A DNA stretch of 64,000 nucleotides from Salipiger abyssi (GCF_017311415.1 NZ_JAEKIS010000008.1:124001-188000), one strand, 5' to 3'. Counted from the stretch's first letter, positions 16,321 through 25,288 are shown. Notes: generated by a model from the sequence alone, not told the origin. Program-made: numbers and translations.

Positions 16321-17169
16321 TCAGAAATCGAGCCCGAGATCCAGCGTCTTCGCGGAATGGGTCAGCGCGCCGGCGGAGATGTAATCCACCCCGGTCGCGG
16401 CGACCTCGGCGATGCGCTCCAGTCGCATATTGCCCGAGGCCTCCAGACAGAGCCGCCCGGCGGTCAGCCGCACCGCCTCGCCGATCTCGCCCGTATCCAT
16501 ATTGTCGAGCAGCACCGCCTCGGCGCCGCCCTCGTCCAGCACCTCTTCGAGCTGGGCCAGCGTGTCGACCTCGATCTCGACCCGGATCATGTGCGAGGCC
16601 CGCGCCTTGATCGCCTGCAAGACCGGGCGCACCCCACCCGCCGCTGCGATGTGGTTGTCCTTCACCAGGATCGCGTCGGAGAGCGAAAAGCGATGGTTGA
16701 ACCCGCCGCCATGCAGCACCGCCTGTTTCTCGACGATGCGCAGGCCGGGAGTCGTCTTGCGGGTACAGGTGATGCGCGCCTGCGTGCCCCCGGTCTCGGC
16801 GACAAAGGCGGCGGTCATCGTGGCGATGCCCGAGAGCCGCCCGGCAAAGTTCAGCGCCACGCGCTCGGCGGAGAGGATGGAGGCGGCATCGCCTTCGATC
16901 TCCATCAGCACGTCGCCGGGCGCGATGGGCGCGCCGTCGGGTGTCAGCACGCGCAGCTCCAGCGCCGGATCGACCATGTGAAAGGCGATGCGCGCGATCT
17001 GCATGCCCGAGACGATCCCCGCCTCACGCGCCCGGATGCGCGCGCTGTAGCGGGTGCGGTCGGGGATGACGGTTCGGGTGGTGAGATCGCCATAGGTGCC
17101 CAGATCCTCCATCAGCGCGGCGCGGACCAGCGGGTCGAGGATCATGTCGGGCAGCGGAGGGAGGGACAT
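16321..17169 (-). CDS. nadC: nicotinate-nucleotide pyrophosphorylase (quinolinate phosphoribosyltransferase)
   Basis: A 282-residue enzyme that converts quinolinate and PRPP to nicotinate mononucleotide, CO2 and pyrophosphate. Family features are ALMEDLGTYGDLTTRTVIP at the start, ERVALNFAGRLSGIATMT, CTRKTTPGLRIVEKQAVLHGGG, AILVKDNHI and EVEVDTLAQL-type motifs (here VEIEVDTLAQLEEV), and the C-terminal barrel EASGNM and GVDYISAGALTHS. The start codon overlaps the last base of the nadB stop, so the genes are translationally coupled. Third step of the de novo NAD pathway; cytoplasmic. Confidence 0.97.
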   Translation of the reverse strand: MSLPPLPDMILDPLVRAALMEDLGTYGDLTTRTVIPDRTRYSARIRAREAGIVSGMQIARIAFHMVDPALELRVLTPDGAPIAPGDVLMEIEGDAASILSAERVALNFAGRLSGIATMTAAFVAETGGTQARITCTRKTTPGLRIVEKQAVLHGGGFNHRFSLSDAILVKDNHIAAAGGVRPVLQAIKARASHMIRVEIEVDTLAQLEEVLDEGGAEAVLLDNMDTGEIGEAVRLTAGRLCLEASGNMRLERIAEVAATGVDYISAGALTHSAKTLDLGLDF

Positions 17170-18731
17170 CAGGCGGGTTCCTTCTGAAAACGGGCGCGAA
17201 GGGCGAGCGCCTCATCGAGCGTCATGCGGCTGCGCGTGCCGGTCTCGCCGGCGCTCTGCGGCCGGTCCGAGCGGAAATGCGCGCCCCGGCTTTCCTCGCG
17301 CAGCCAGGCGGCGGCGGCGATCAGCGTGGCGGTGGCGGTCATGTTGCGCAGCACCGCACAGCCGGGCTGCGCCGCCTCGACGGCAGCGATCTCGCGCAGG
17401 CAGTTTTGCAGGCCGCCGGCATCGCGGATCACTCCGGCGCCTGCGGTCATCGTCAGACGCAGACGGGCCACAAGACCTGGGTCGGGCAGCTCGGCGGCGC
17501 CGGTCTCGGGCAGGCTCACCAGCGGTGCGCCGGGCCTGTCGCCCAGCGTCTCGGCAATATCGGCGGCGCAGCGGCGGGCATAGACCAGCGCCTCCAGAAG
17601 CCCGTTCGAGGCCAGACGGTTGGCGCCATGCAGCCCGGTCGAGGCGACCTCGCCGCAGGCCCAGAGCCCGGCGATCGAGCTGCGCCCGGCGGCATCGGTC
17701 GCCACGCCGCCCATGTGGTAATGCGCGGCGGCAGCGACCGGGATCGGCTCGGCCACCGGATCGAGACCGGCGGCCATGCAGGCCTCGGTCACAGAAGGGA
17801 ATTCCTCCCGAATTCGGGATCCCAGCGCCGCGCGTGTGTCGAGCACCGGGCGCAGCCCGGCCTGGCTCTGGGCATAGACGGCGCGCGCCACCACGTCGCG
17901 CGGCGCGAGTTCCAGATCCGGGTGCTGCCCGGTCATGAAGCGCGCGCCTCGTTTGTTGAGCAGCACCGCCCCCTCGCCGCGCAGCGCCTCGGTGGCGAGC
18001 GGCGCCGGGTCGAGCCCGATATCCATGGCGGTCGGGTGGAACTGCACGAATTCCATATCCGCCATCACCGCGCCGGCGCGCGCCGCGAGCCCCGCACCCT
18101 GCCCCCGGATCCGCGCGGGATTGGTGGTGAGCGCATAGAGCCCGCCGGAGCCGCCCGCCGCCAGCAGGCAGACGGCGGTTTCCAGCAGCACCGGCGCGCC
18201 ACCCGAGGCGGGCGCGATCTCGACCCCGCTCAGGCGCCCCGCGTCGCAGCGCAGCCCGGTGGCGACATGCCCGTCCAGCACCTGCACCGAGGGCGTCGCC
18301 TGCACCTGCGCCACCAGCGCGCGCATGATCTCGGCCCCCGCACGGTCGCCGCGCACGCGCACGACGCGGGCAAAACCATGCGCCGCCTCGCGCGAGAGCA
18401 GATAGCCGCCGCTGGCATCGCGGTCGAAGGGCGCGCCCAGATCGGTGAGGGTCAGGATATGGTCGCGCGCCTCCTGCGTGACGGCGCGCGCGACCTGCGG
18501 ATCGACGATGCCGGCGCCGGCGCGCAGCGTGTCTGCGGCATGCGCTTCGGGGCTGTCGGGCACGTCCATCGCTGCCGCGACACCGCCCTGCGCCCAGGCC
18601 GAGCTCGCGCCCTCGCCCAGCGGATCGGGCGAGACCAGCAGCACCGGACGCGGCGCCAGCGCCAACGCCGCATAGAGCGCCGCGAGACCGGCGCCCAGAA
18701 TGACCACCCGACCGGTAGAAACCTGTTGCAT
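17169..18731 (-). CDS. nadB: L-aspartate oxidase
   Basis: A 520-residue FAD enzyme oxidising L-aspartate to iminoaspartate for quinolinate synthesis. It has the dinucleotide motif VVILGAGLAALYAAL near the N-terminus, the SSAWAQGGVAAAM substrate segment, the FVQFHPTAMD motif and HYHMGGVATD with GLWACGEVASTGLHGANRLASN. The helical C-terminal domain is present (LREIAAVEAAQPG to the end). It lies four bases after nadA and overlaps nadC by one base. The length is usual for the family. Confidence 0.97.
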   Translation of the reverse strand: MQQVSTGRVVILGAGLAALYAALALAPRPVLLVSPDPLGEGASSAWAQGGVAAAMDVPDSPEAHAADTLRAGAGIVDPQVARAVTQEARDHILTLTDLGAPFDRDASGGYLLSREAAHGFARVVRVRGDRAGAEIMRALVAQVQATPSVQVLDGHVATGLRCDAGRLSGVEIAPASGGAPVLLETAVCLLAAGGSGGLYALTTNPARIRGQGAGLAARAGAVMADMEFVQFHPTAMDIGLDPAPLATEALRGEGAVLLNKRGARFMTGQHPDLELAPRDVVARAVYAQSQAGLRPVLDTRAALGSRIREEFPSVTEACMAAGLDPVAEPIPVAAAAHYHMGGVATDAAGRSSIAGLWACGEVASTGLHGANRLASNGLLEALVYARRCAADIAETLGDRPGAPLVSLPETGAAELPDPGLVARLRLTMTAGAGVIRDAGGLQNCLREIAAVEAAQPGCAVLRNMTATATLIAAAAWLREESRGAHFRSDRPQSAGETGTRSRMTLDEALALRARFQKEPA

Positions 18732-18735
18732 GATC

Positions 18736-19788
18736 TCAGGCGCTCAGACGCCGCGACATGTCGATCATCCGCTGCACCGCCTGACGCGCGCCCTCGGCGA
18801 CCTGCACGTCGACCTCGACCGCGCCCTCCATGCTGTGCAGCGACCAGAGCACCTTCTCCAGCGTGATCTTCTTCATGTAGGGGCACATGTTGCAGGGGCC
18901 GACAAACTCGATCCCCGGCAGCGCGTCGGAGATGTTCGACGCCATCGAGCACTCCGTCACCAGCAGCGCCTTTTCCGGCTGCTCGCGCGTCACATAGTCG
19001 ATGATGCCGCTGGTCGAACCGGAGAAATCCGCCTCCGCCACCACATCGGGCGGGCATTCCGGGTGCGCGATGATGCGGGTGTCGGGCTGCCAGTCGCGGA
19101 AATCCTTCAGCTCCTGCGCGGTGAAACGCTCATGCACGATGCAGGAGCCGTCATACCAGACGATGTTTTTCTGCGGCACCTGCCTGGCGACGTTCTGCGC
19201 AAGGTACTTGTCCGGCGTCATGATCACCGTCTCGGCGTCGAGCCCGGCGACGATCTGCGCCGCGTTGGACGAGGTGCAGCAGATATCCGACGCCGCCTTC
19301 ACCTCGGCGGAGGTGTTCACATAGGTGACCACCGGCGCGCCCGGATAGCGGCGGCGCATCTCGGCGATACCGTCGGGCGTGATGCTTTCGGCCAGCGAAC
19401 AGCCGGCCTCCATGTCGGGGATCAGCACGGTTTTCGACGGGTTCAGGATCTTGGAGGTCTCGGCCATGAAATGCACGCCGCATTGCACGATCACATCCGC
19501 CTCGACCTTGGTCGCCTCGATGGCGAGCTGAAGGCTGTCGCCCACCACGTCGGCGATGCCGTGATAGATGTCGGGCGTCATGTAATTATGCGCCAGGATC
19601 ACCGCATTGCGCTCTGCCTTCAGGCGGTTGATCGCCTCGACATAGGGCGCATGGATCGCCCAGTCGGCAGGCGAGAGCACGCGGCTCATACGGGCATAGA
19701 TATCGCTCTGGCGCTCCGCCGCTTCCGGCGACGGGGCGAGATCGTAATACGCGCCGAGCGTCTCGGCGATGGCGGTCTGATCGAGCAT
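18736..19788 (-). CDS. nadA: quinolinate synthase A
   Basis: A 350-residue [4Fe-4S] enzyme condensing iminoaspartate with dihydroxyacetone phosphate to quinolinate. Motifs include AVILAHNYMTPDIYHGIADVVGDS, the three candidate cluster cysteines in VQCGVHFMAE, a central ECPPDVVAE/ECSMASN region and CNMCPYMKKITLE, and YVNTSAEVKAASDICCTS. The ATG at 19788 has AGAGGAG seven bases upstream and gives the usual length; a frame extending 17 codons further up runs into the promoter. It is first in nadA-nadB-nadC. The AT-rich palindrome at 19825-19840 probably controls the operon. Confidence 0.97.
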   Translation of the reverse strand: MLDQTAIAETLGAYYDLAPSPEAAERQSDIYARMSRVLSPADWAIHAPYVEAINRLKAERNAVILAHNYMTPDIYHGIADVVGDSLQLAIEATKVEADVIVQCGVHFMAETSKILNPSKTVLIPDMEAGCSLAESITPDGIAEMRRRYPGAPVVTYVNTSAEVKAASDICCTSSNAAQIVAGLDAETVIMTPDKYLAQNVARQVPQKNIVWYDGSCIVHERFTAQELKDFRDWQPDTRIIAHPECPPDVVAEADFSGSTSGIIDYVTREQPEKALLVTECSMASNISDALPGIEFVGPCNMCPYMKKITLEKVLWSLHSMEGAVEVDVQVAEGARQAVQRMIDMSRRLSA

Positions 19789-19824
19789 TTCGGGGCTCCT
19801 CTCTCCCGGGCTTCGGCCTAATCG

Positions 19825-19840
19825 TTTGTGTGTAAACAAA
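19825..19840 (-). promoter_or_regulatory. candidate operator upstream of nadA
   Basis: TTTGT-GTGTAA-ACAAA is an inverted repeat 37 bases upstream of the nadA start, in an AT-rich patch. De novo NAD operons in alphaproteobacteria are controlled by dedicated repressors (NadQ or NrtR types) that bind AT-rich palindromes; which one acts here cannot be told. Confidence 0.5.
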
Positions 19841-20025
19841 AAACTGCGTCAGGCCGGACCACGCGTCTTAGACCGGCGGCGACGCAAGGGCAACCGCCTT
19901 TGCATTTGCCGGGAAAAACCGGTGCCGGATGCATGTTCCGGGAACAGATGCTGTGACCAAAGCCACGCTGTCCGGAGGGGCGCGCCGCGCCTATGCTCGG
20001 CGTGAAAGAGATGAGGACCGCCGCG

Positions 20026-20223
20026 ATGCCCGAAACACCCGAGACCCAAGCCGCCGCGCTCGCCCGTCTGGGCCTGCGCATGGAGGCCGCCGACCCCGAG
20101 CGCATGGCGATGCTCGCAGCGCAGCTCCGCGCCGATGCCCTTCACCTGCGCCGCAAGCTGCCCTTCGGGACCGAACCGCTCGGCGGGCCGGTGAGCGGCC
20201 GGCCGCAGGAGCCTGAGGCGTGA
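20026..20223 (+). CDS. small AtzG-like (DUF4089/GatC-like) protein paired with amidase
   Basis: A 65-residue protein from ATG 20026, which has GAGGA eight bases upstream; two earlier in-frame ATGs (19993, 20011) lack good ribosome binding sites. It is helical and Ala/Leu/Arg-rich: AAALARLGLRMEAADPERMA, then LRADALHLRRKLPFGTEPLGG. Length, position directly before an amidase gene and the GTGA overlap recall AtzG, the small GatC-like subunit that stabilises amidase AtzE. Sequence similarity seen by eye is weak, so the family call is tentative. It would act as a subunit or chaperone of the next protein. Confidence 0.6.
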   Translation: MPETPETQAAALARLGLRMEAADPERMAMLAAQLRADALHLRRKLPFGTEPLGGPVSGRPQEPEA

Positions 20224-21560
20224 GCCCCTGGACCCTGTCGGCGGCCGCCGAGGCGATGCAGGAGGGTAAACTCACCGCACGGGCGCTGGTCGAGGACTGT
20301 CTGGAACGCATCGACTCGCGGCCCGAGCTTGCCGCCTTCGTCACTGTCACCGCCGAGACCGCCCGGCGTGCCGCCGATATGGCAGACAGCGCCTCGGCGC
20401 GTGGCCCGCTGCATGGCCTGCCGCTGGGGCTGAAGGACATCATCGAGACCGAGGGCGTGCGGACCGCCGGCGGCTCGCGACTGTTCCTCGACCGGGTGCC
20501 GGCGCTCTCGGCCGCGCTCTGGGATCGGCTGGAGGCGGCGGGCGCGATCCTGCTCGGCAAGACCACCACCTGGGAATTCGCCATCGGCGGCACCAGGCAG
20601 GATCTGCCCTTTCCGCCGGCGCTGAACCCCTGGGATGTGACGCGCGAGACCGGCGGCTCCTCCTCCGGCTCGGCGGCGGCGGTGGCGGCGGGCATGGTGC
20701 CCGGGGCCATCGGCACCGATACGGCGGGCTCGATCCGGGTGCCCGCCGCGTGGTGCGGCTGTGCCGGGCTGAAGCCGACGCAGGGGCTGGTGAGCCGCGC
20801 GGGCATCTACCCGCTGTCGCACACGCTCGACCATGCCGGGCCTATCGCCTGGACGGTGCGGGACTGCGCGCTGCTGATGAGTGCGCTGGCCGGCCCGGAT
20901 CCCCGCGACCCTTCGACCCGCAACGCCCCCGCGCTCGACTGGCTCGGGCGGCTGGATGGCGGCGTCTCCGGCCTGCGGATCGGCATTGCCGAGGGGCTGC
21001 TCGACGATATCGACGCGGAGATGGCCGACGGCATCGCCGCCGCAGGTCGGGCGCTTGTGCATGCGGGCGCCGAGCTGGTGCCCGTGACCCTGCCGCCGCT
21101 GCGCGATTTCGACGCCGCCTGCAACATCATCACCCGCTCCGAGACCTTCAGCTATTACCGCGACGCGCTCGCCACCCGGCCCGAAGCCTTCGGCGAGGAA
21201 ACCCGCGCCCGGATGATGGCGGGCGGGCTGGTCGCGGCGGCGGAGTATATCGACGCGCTGCGCATCCGCACCGAACTGATCGAGGCGATGGAGCGGCTGT
21301 TCACCGGGGTCGACCTGCTGCTCGCGCCGCTCGCGGGCTCGACCGCGCCCGAGGCCGGCAGCGCCACCAGCTATGCGCGCCTCGCCACACGGCCCTTTTC
21401 CGTCACCGGCAGCCCGGCGCTCTCGGTGTGCAGCGGCTGGGGATCGGACGGGCTGCCACTCTCGGCGCAGATCGTCGGGCCGGCCTATGGCGACCCCATC
21501 GTGCTGGCGGCGGGCGCGGTGATCGAGCAGGCGCTTGGCGAACGCGACCGGCGGGTTTGA
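20220..21560 (+). CDS. amidase (amidase signature family, AtzE/GatA-like)
   Basis: A 446-residue enzyme with the complete Ser-cisSer-Lys triad: Lys72 in GLPLGLKDIIETEG, the cis-Ser in the GGSSSGSAAAVAAG loop (about 147-149), and nucleophile Ser171 in GTDTAGSIRVPA. GCAGLKPTQGLVSRAGIYPL follows as usual. It starts with GTG overlapping the stop of the small AtzG-like gene. The family hydrolyses amide bonds; the AtzE-like pairing would suit a carbamoyl or biuret-type substrate, but the substrate is not determined. It ends three bases from the convergent LysR gene. Confidence 0.93.
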   Translation: MSPWTLSAAAEAMQEGKLTARALVEDCLERIDSRPELAAFVTVTAETARRAADMADSASARGPLHGLPLGLKDIIETEGVRTAGGSRLFLDRVPALSAALWDRLEAAGAILLGKTTTWEFAIGGTRQDLPFPPALNPWDVTRETGGSSSGSAAAVAAGMVPGAIGTDTAGSIRVPAAWCGCAGLKPTQGLVSRAGIYPLSHTLDHAGPIAWTVRDCALLMSALAGPDPRDPSTRNAPALDWLGRLDGGVSGLRIGIAEGLLDDIDAEMADGIAAAGRALVHAGAELVPVTLPPLRDFDAACNIITRSETFSYYRDALATRPEAFGEETRARMMAGGLVAAAEYIDALRIRTELIEAMERLFTGVDLLLAPLAGSTAPEAGSATSYARLATRPFSVTGSPALSVCSGWGSDGLPLSAQIVGPAYGDPIVLAAGAVIEQALGERDRRV

Positions 21561-21563
21561 GGC

Positions 21564-22457
21564 TCAGCCGTCGCGGGAGAGCGCCTCGGCGAGGAAATCG
21601 ACAAAGCAGCGGATTCGCGGGCTGAGAAACCGCGCGTCGTGATAGATCGCGTAGAGCGGCACGCCCTCGGCAGGCGCGAACCCGTCGAGCAGCGGCACCA
21701 GCCGTCCCGCCGCCAGATCCGCCTCGACCACATGCCGCGACAGGCAGGCGATGCCGAGCCCGGCCAGCACCAGCCCGCGCAGCATCGAGCCCTGACTGGC
21801 GCTGAATGCGCCCTGCACCGGAACCGCCAGCGCCTGCCCCGCATCCTCGAAATGCCAGGTGTTGAACATCGGCCGGGTGCTCAGCAGGCAGGTATGCTGC
21901 GCCAGATCGCGCGGATGTGCAGGCGTTCCTGCGCGGGCGAGATAGGCCGGCGTGGCACAGATCACCAGCGGCGACGAGCCGATGCGGCGCCGGATGAAAC
22001 TGTCGCGCGCGGGGGTCTCGTGTGTGATGGTCAGGTCGACCGCGTCCTCGATCGGATCGGTGAAGCCGTTGCGCAGATGGAATTCCACCGCCAGCTCCGG
22101 ATATCGCGCGTGGAACTCCGCCATGACCGGCGCGATGCGCGTCTCCGCCACCGAGGCCGAGACAAAGACCCGCAGCAGCCCGGCAGGCCGCCCGGCGCCG
22201 GCGCTGAGGCTCGCCTCCGCCTCCGAAAGCGCCGCGACCGCCTGACGGCAGCCCTCGTACCAGGTGCGGCCCTCGGCGGTGGCGGCAAGCCGGCGCGAGT
22301 CGCGATCGACCAGACGCAGGCCGAGCTGCGCCTCCAGCCGCGCGACGGTTTTCGAGACGGTGGAGGGCGTCAGCCCCAGCCGCCTTGCGGCAAGGGAAAA
22401 GCTGCCCTCCTCGATGACGGCGGCGAAGACAAAGATGTCGGACTTGCGGTGCAGCAT
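21564..22457 (-). CDS. LysR-family transcriptional regulator
   Basis: A 297-residue regulator. The helix-turn-helix is at residues 5-60 (FVFAAVIEEGSFSLAARRLG, then TPSTVSKTVARLEAQLGLRL), followed by a linker and a LysR substrate-binding domain (GLLRVFVSASVAETRIAPVM to the C-terminus). ATG 22457 is chosen because the 46 codons upstream in this frame are not LysR-like. It is divergent from the cysteine hydrolase operon starting at 22681 and convergent with the amidase; by the usual LysR arrangement it controls the divergent operon and perhaps itself. Confidence 0.93.
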   Translation of the reverse strand: MLHRKSDIFVFAAVIEEGSFSLAARRLGLTPSTVSKTVARLEAQLGLRLVDRDSRRLAATAEGRTWYEGCRQAVAALSEAEASLSAGAGRPAGLLRVFVSASVAETRIAPVMAEFHARYPELAVEFHLRNGFTDPIEDAVDLTITHETPARDSFIRRRIGSSPLVICATPAYLARAGTPAHPRDLAQHTCLLSTRPMFNTWHFEDAGQALAVPVQGAFSASQGSMLRGLVLAGLGIACLSRHVVEADLAAGRLVPLLDGFAPAEGVPLYAIYHDARFLSPRIRCFVDFLAEALSRDG

Positions 22458-22680
22458 GGTGGCGCGACTATGCCGCCGGGTCCGGGCACAGGGAAGAGCG
22501 GCAACAGGGAAGGCGCTACGTTTCGGGCCAAACAGGCCCCGCGGCCTCTGGCGCTCTGCGCAAAGTTTGGGCGACACAAAGAAATAATTCAGCATTCTTC
22601 AATAACAGATATCAGGACAATTCATGTTATATTGACTGTTTGCCGCCGGGCCGGATCTTTGGCGACATGGAGACCCGGGC
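22458..22680. promoter_or_regulatory. divergent promoter region between LysR gene and cysteine hydrolase operon
   Basis: A 223-base gap with a distinct AT-rich stretch at about 22575-22640 containing TTCAATAACAGATATCAGGA and CAATTCATGTTATATTG, which has CAAT/ATTG ends. A LysR-type binding site is expected here; no single site can be fixed by eye. Confidence 0.45.
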
Positions 22681-23397
22681 ATGACTCACACCCATTTCGA
22701 TCAGGTCGCCCGCGACACCGGCGACGACCCGTTCGGCGCCGCCGCTCGCGCGCATTTCGAGGCCTGGATGGCACGCGACCCGCTCACGCCTTTCGGGCTG
22801 GGCAAGCGGCCTGCGCTGATCAATGTCGACCTGCAACGGCGCTACACCGATACCGGCAGCTTTGGCACCGCCTATCCCGGCCACCCCGAGCAGTTCACCG
22901 CGATCGATGCGCTGGCAAGCGCTCTGCGCGGCCTCGGCCTGCCCGTGGTCTGGACCTATGTCGCCTACCGCCCGGACGGCAGCGATTGCGGGCTCTGGGG
23001 ACGGCGTTCGACCTCTCCCACCGCGATCCATACCGTCACCGAAGACCACCCTCATGCGGAACTCGACCCGCGCCTCGACGTGGACCGCGCCCGCGATCTG
23101 GTGTTGCGCAAGCGCATGGCATCGGCGTTTTTCGAGACACATCTGCCCTCGTATCTGCGGCTCGCGGGTGTCGACAGCGTGATCGTCACCGGCGGCGCCA
23201 CCTCGGGCTGCGTGCGTCAGACCGCGGTCGACGCCATGTCCTCTGGCCTGCCCGTCACCCTGCCGCTGGAATGCGTGGCCGACCGCGAACCCGGCCCGCA
23301 TTACGCCAATCTCTACGACATGGCGACGAAATATGCCGACATCCGCCCGGTTGTCGATGTCCTCTCCCATCTCGCCCATCTGAAGGACCAGAAATGA
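22681..23397 (+). CDS. isochorismatase-superfamily cysteine hydrolase (N-carbamoylsarcosine amidase/RutB-like)
   Basis: A 238-residue cysteine hydrolase with a complete triad: Asp50 (LINVDLQ), Lys144 (VLRKRMASAF) and Cys177 (GGATSGCVRQTAVDA). TSGCVR with the preceding cis-peptide segment is typical of N-carbamoylsarcosine amidase and related carbamoyl/ureido amidases that release ammonia and CO2. It has an extra 35-residue N-terminal segment (DDPFGAAARAHFEAWM). First gene of a four-gene operon with ATGA overlaps at every junction. With the amidases and hydantoinase genes nearby, an ureido compound is a plausible substrate. Confidence 0.9.
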   Translation: MTHTHFDQVARDTGDDPFGAAARAHFEAWMARDPLTPFGLGKRPALINVDLQRRYTDTGSFGTAYPGHPEQFTAIDALASALRGLGLPVVWTYVAYRPDGSDCGLWGRRSTSPTAIHTVTEDHPHAELDPRLDVDRARDLVLRKRMASAFFETHLPSYLRLAGVDSVIVTGGATSGCVRQTAVDAMSSGLPVTLPLECVADREPGPHYANLYDMATKYADIRPVVDVLSHLAHLKDQK

Positions 23398-24362
23398 GCC
23401 TTTTGCCGACCAAACCCGGTTTCATGGCCGGGCGCAGCGTGCCGCCCGAGCCCGGATATTATGACTACGCCCCCTATATGGGCCGACCAAAGATAACATG
23501 GCCGGAGGGCAAGCGTCTGGCCTTCTGGGTCGCGCCCAATATCGAATTCTACGAGCTGGCCCCACCCGCCAGTGAGGCCCGCGCGGTCTGGTATCGGCCC
23601 GAGCCGGACGTGCTCAACTACGCCATGCGCGATTACGGCAACCGCGTCGGTTTCGACCGGATGGCCGATGTCATGGCGGCGCATGGCGTGCGTGGTTCGG
23701 TCTCGCTCAACGTGGCGGTCTGCGACCATTACCCGAAGATCATCGAACGCTGCTGCGAACTGGGCTGGGAGCTCTTCAGCCACGGCATCTACAACACCCG
23801 CTACATGTACGGCATGAGTGAGGACGAGCAGCGCCGGGTGATCCGCGACGCGCGCAAGACGATCCTGCGGGTCTCGGGGCAGCGCCTCGACGGCTGGCTC
23901 TCCCCCGCGATTTCGAACGAGCTGGAAACGCAGGATCTGCTCGCAGAGGAAGGGCTGCTCTACACGCTCGATCTGTTCCACGACGACCAGCCGATGCCGG
24001 TGAAGACCCGTTCGGGTAAGAAATTCACTTCGCTGCCCTATATGATGGATGTGAACGACGTGCCGGTGCTGAACTTCCAGAGCATCTCGCCGCAGGATTA
24101 CCTCCAGCTCATCAAGGATCATTTCGACCAGCTTTATGCCGAGGGCGAAGAGAGCGGCACCGTCATGTGCCTGCCGCTGCACCCCTATCTCATCGGCCAG
24201 CCGCACCGGCTGTGGATCCTCGATCAGGCGCTGGATTACATCTGCTCGCATAGCGGCGTCTGGCTCGCGACCGGGCGCGAGATCGCGCAGTGGTTCAACG
24301 ACCACCATTACGATGAGATGGAGCGCTGGATCGCCGGCCTTGGTCAGGAGGGCGGGGAATGA
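23394..24362 (+). CDS. polysaccharide deacetylase-family hydrolase (PuuE-type allantoinase-like), copy 1
   Basis: A 322-residue NodB-like barrel protein related to the metal-independent allantoinase PuuE. Landmarks are LAFWVAPNIEFYEL, MRDYGNRVGFDRMADVMAAHG, SVSLNVAVCDHYP, GWELFSHGIYNTRYMYG (with the conserved His of the SHG motif) and GQRLDGWLSPAISNE. The start overlaps the upstream stop (ATGA); the same frame is open far upstream but only antisense to LysR. PuuE-like proteins open cyclic ureides such as allantoin, in line with the ureido amidase next to it. The exact substrate is unknown. Confidence 0.85.
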   Translation: MSLLPTKPGFMAGRSVPPEPGYYDYAPYMGRPKITWPEGKRLAFWVAPNIEFYELAPPASEARAVWYRPEPDVLNYAMRDYGNRVGFDRMADVMAAHGVRGSVSLNVAVCDHYPKIIERCCELGWELFSHGIYNTRYMYGMSEDEQRRVIRDARKTILRVSGQRLDGWLSPAISNELETQDLLAEEGLLYTLDLFHDDQPMPVKTRSGKKFTSLPYMMDVNDVPVLNFQSISPQDYLQLIKDHFDQLYAEGEESGTVMCLPLHPYLIGQPHRLWILDQALDYICSHSGVWLATGREIAQWFNDHHYDEMERWIAGLGQEGGE

Positions 24363-25288
24363 GCGTGCCCGAGAGCTATTTCGACTATCCGAACCGCCGC
24401 GAGGGGGTCGATCACGACCGCTTTGCCTTCCGGTCCTTGCGCGATGCGCCGCCGGTGCAATGGTCGCACGGTGGCAAGCTGGCGCTCTGGGTCACGCTGC
24501 ATCTGGAGCATTTCCCGCTCAACATGCCGGGCAAGCCGCTGCTGCCCATCGGCGGGTTCGATCGCCCCGGCGTCAGCGTCTGGGATTATACCGAACGCGA
24601 TTACGGCAACCGGGTCGGGATCTTCCGCCTGATGCGGCTGCTCGACCGGCACGGCATCACGCCCACCGTGGCGATGAACGCGGCGGTGGCAGAGCGCTGC
24701 CCGCCGCTGATGGAGGCGATGCTGGAGCGCGGCTGGGAGATCGCGGCGTCTGGCGTGGATATGGGCCATCTGCACCATGGCGAAATCCCGCCCGAGGAAG
24801 AGGCGCGGCTTGTCGCCGAAAGCTTTGCAACGCTCAGACGCATTTCCGGGCAGGCGGTGACCGGCTGGCATTCGCCGGCGCATTCGCAATCGCCCCGCAC
24901 CGCCGATCTGGTGGCCGCCGAGGGTGGCCAATGGATCGCCGACTGGATCAATGACGACATGCCCTATCGCTTCCGCACAGATGCGGGGTCTCTGGTGCAG
25001 ATGCCGCTCAGCTACGATCTGTCCGACCGCAAGGTGATGCAGCTTCAGGCCCAGCCCGCCGCGATCTGGTCCGGACAGGTGGAGGCCGCGCGCGATCTGC
25101 TGCTGTCGGAGACCGCGACCTATGGCGGGCGCATTCTGTCGCTGTCGCTCTCGCCCTGGGTGGCGGGGCGGCCCGCCAAGATCGCGACGCTCGACCGGCT
25201 GTTCAGTTCGCTGCTTTCCGACTCGGAGGTGAAACCCGCGACCGGCGGCGCGCTGGCCGCAGACTGGGCGGCGCAGGTTCCCGCATGA
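24359..25288 (+). CDS. polysaccharide deacetylase-family protein, copy 2 (altered active site)
   Basis: A 309-residue paralogue of the preceding protein: LALWVTLHLEHFPL, TERDYGNRVGIFRLMRLLDRHG, TVAMNAAVAERCPPL and GWEIAASGVDMGHLHHGEI align with copy 1. Where copy 1 has SHG, this copy has ASG, so the His expected at that position is missing; other His residues follow a few positions on (GHLHHG). GWHSPAHSQ replaces GWLSPAISN. It may be a diverged enzyme or a partner subunit. ATGA overlaps join it to both neighbours. Confidence 0.85.
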   Translation: MSVPESYFDYPNRREGVDHDRFAFRSLRDAPPVQWSHGGKLALWVTLHLEHFPLNMPGKPLLPIGGFDRPGVSVWDYTERDYGNRVGIFRLMRLLDRHGITPTVAMNAAVAERCPPLMEAMLERGWEIAASGVDMGHLHHGEIPPEEEARLVAESFATLRRISGQAVTGWHSPAHSQSPRTADLVAAEGGQWIADWINDDMPYRFRTDAGSLVQMPLSYDLSDRKVMQLQAQPAAIWSGQVEAARDLLLSETATYGGRILSLSLSPWVAGRPAKIATLDRLFSSLLSDSEVKPATGGALAADWAAQVPA

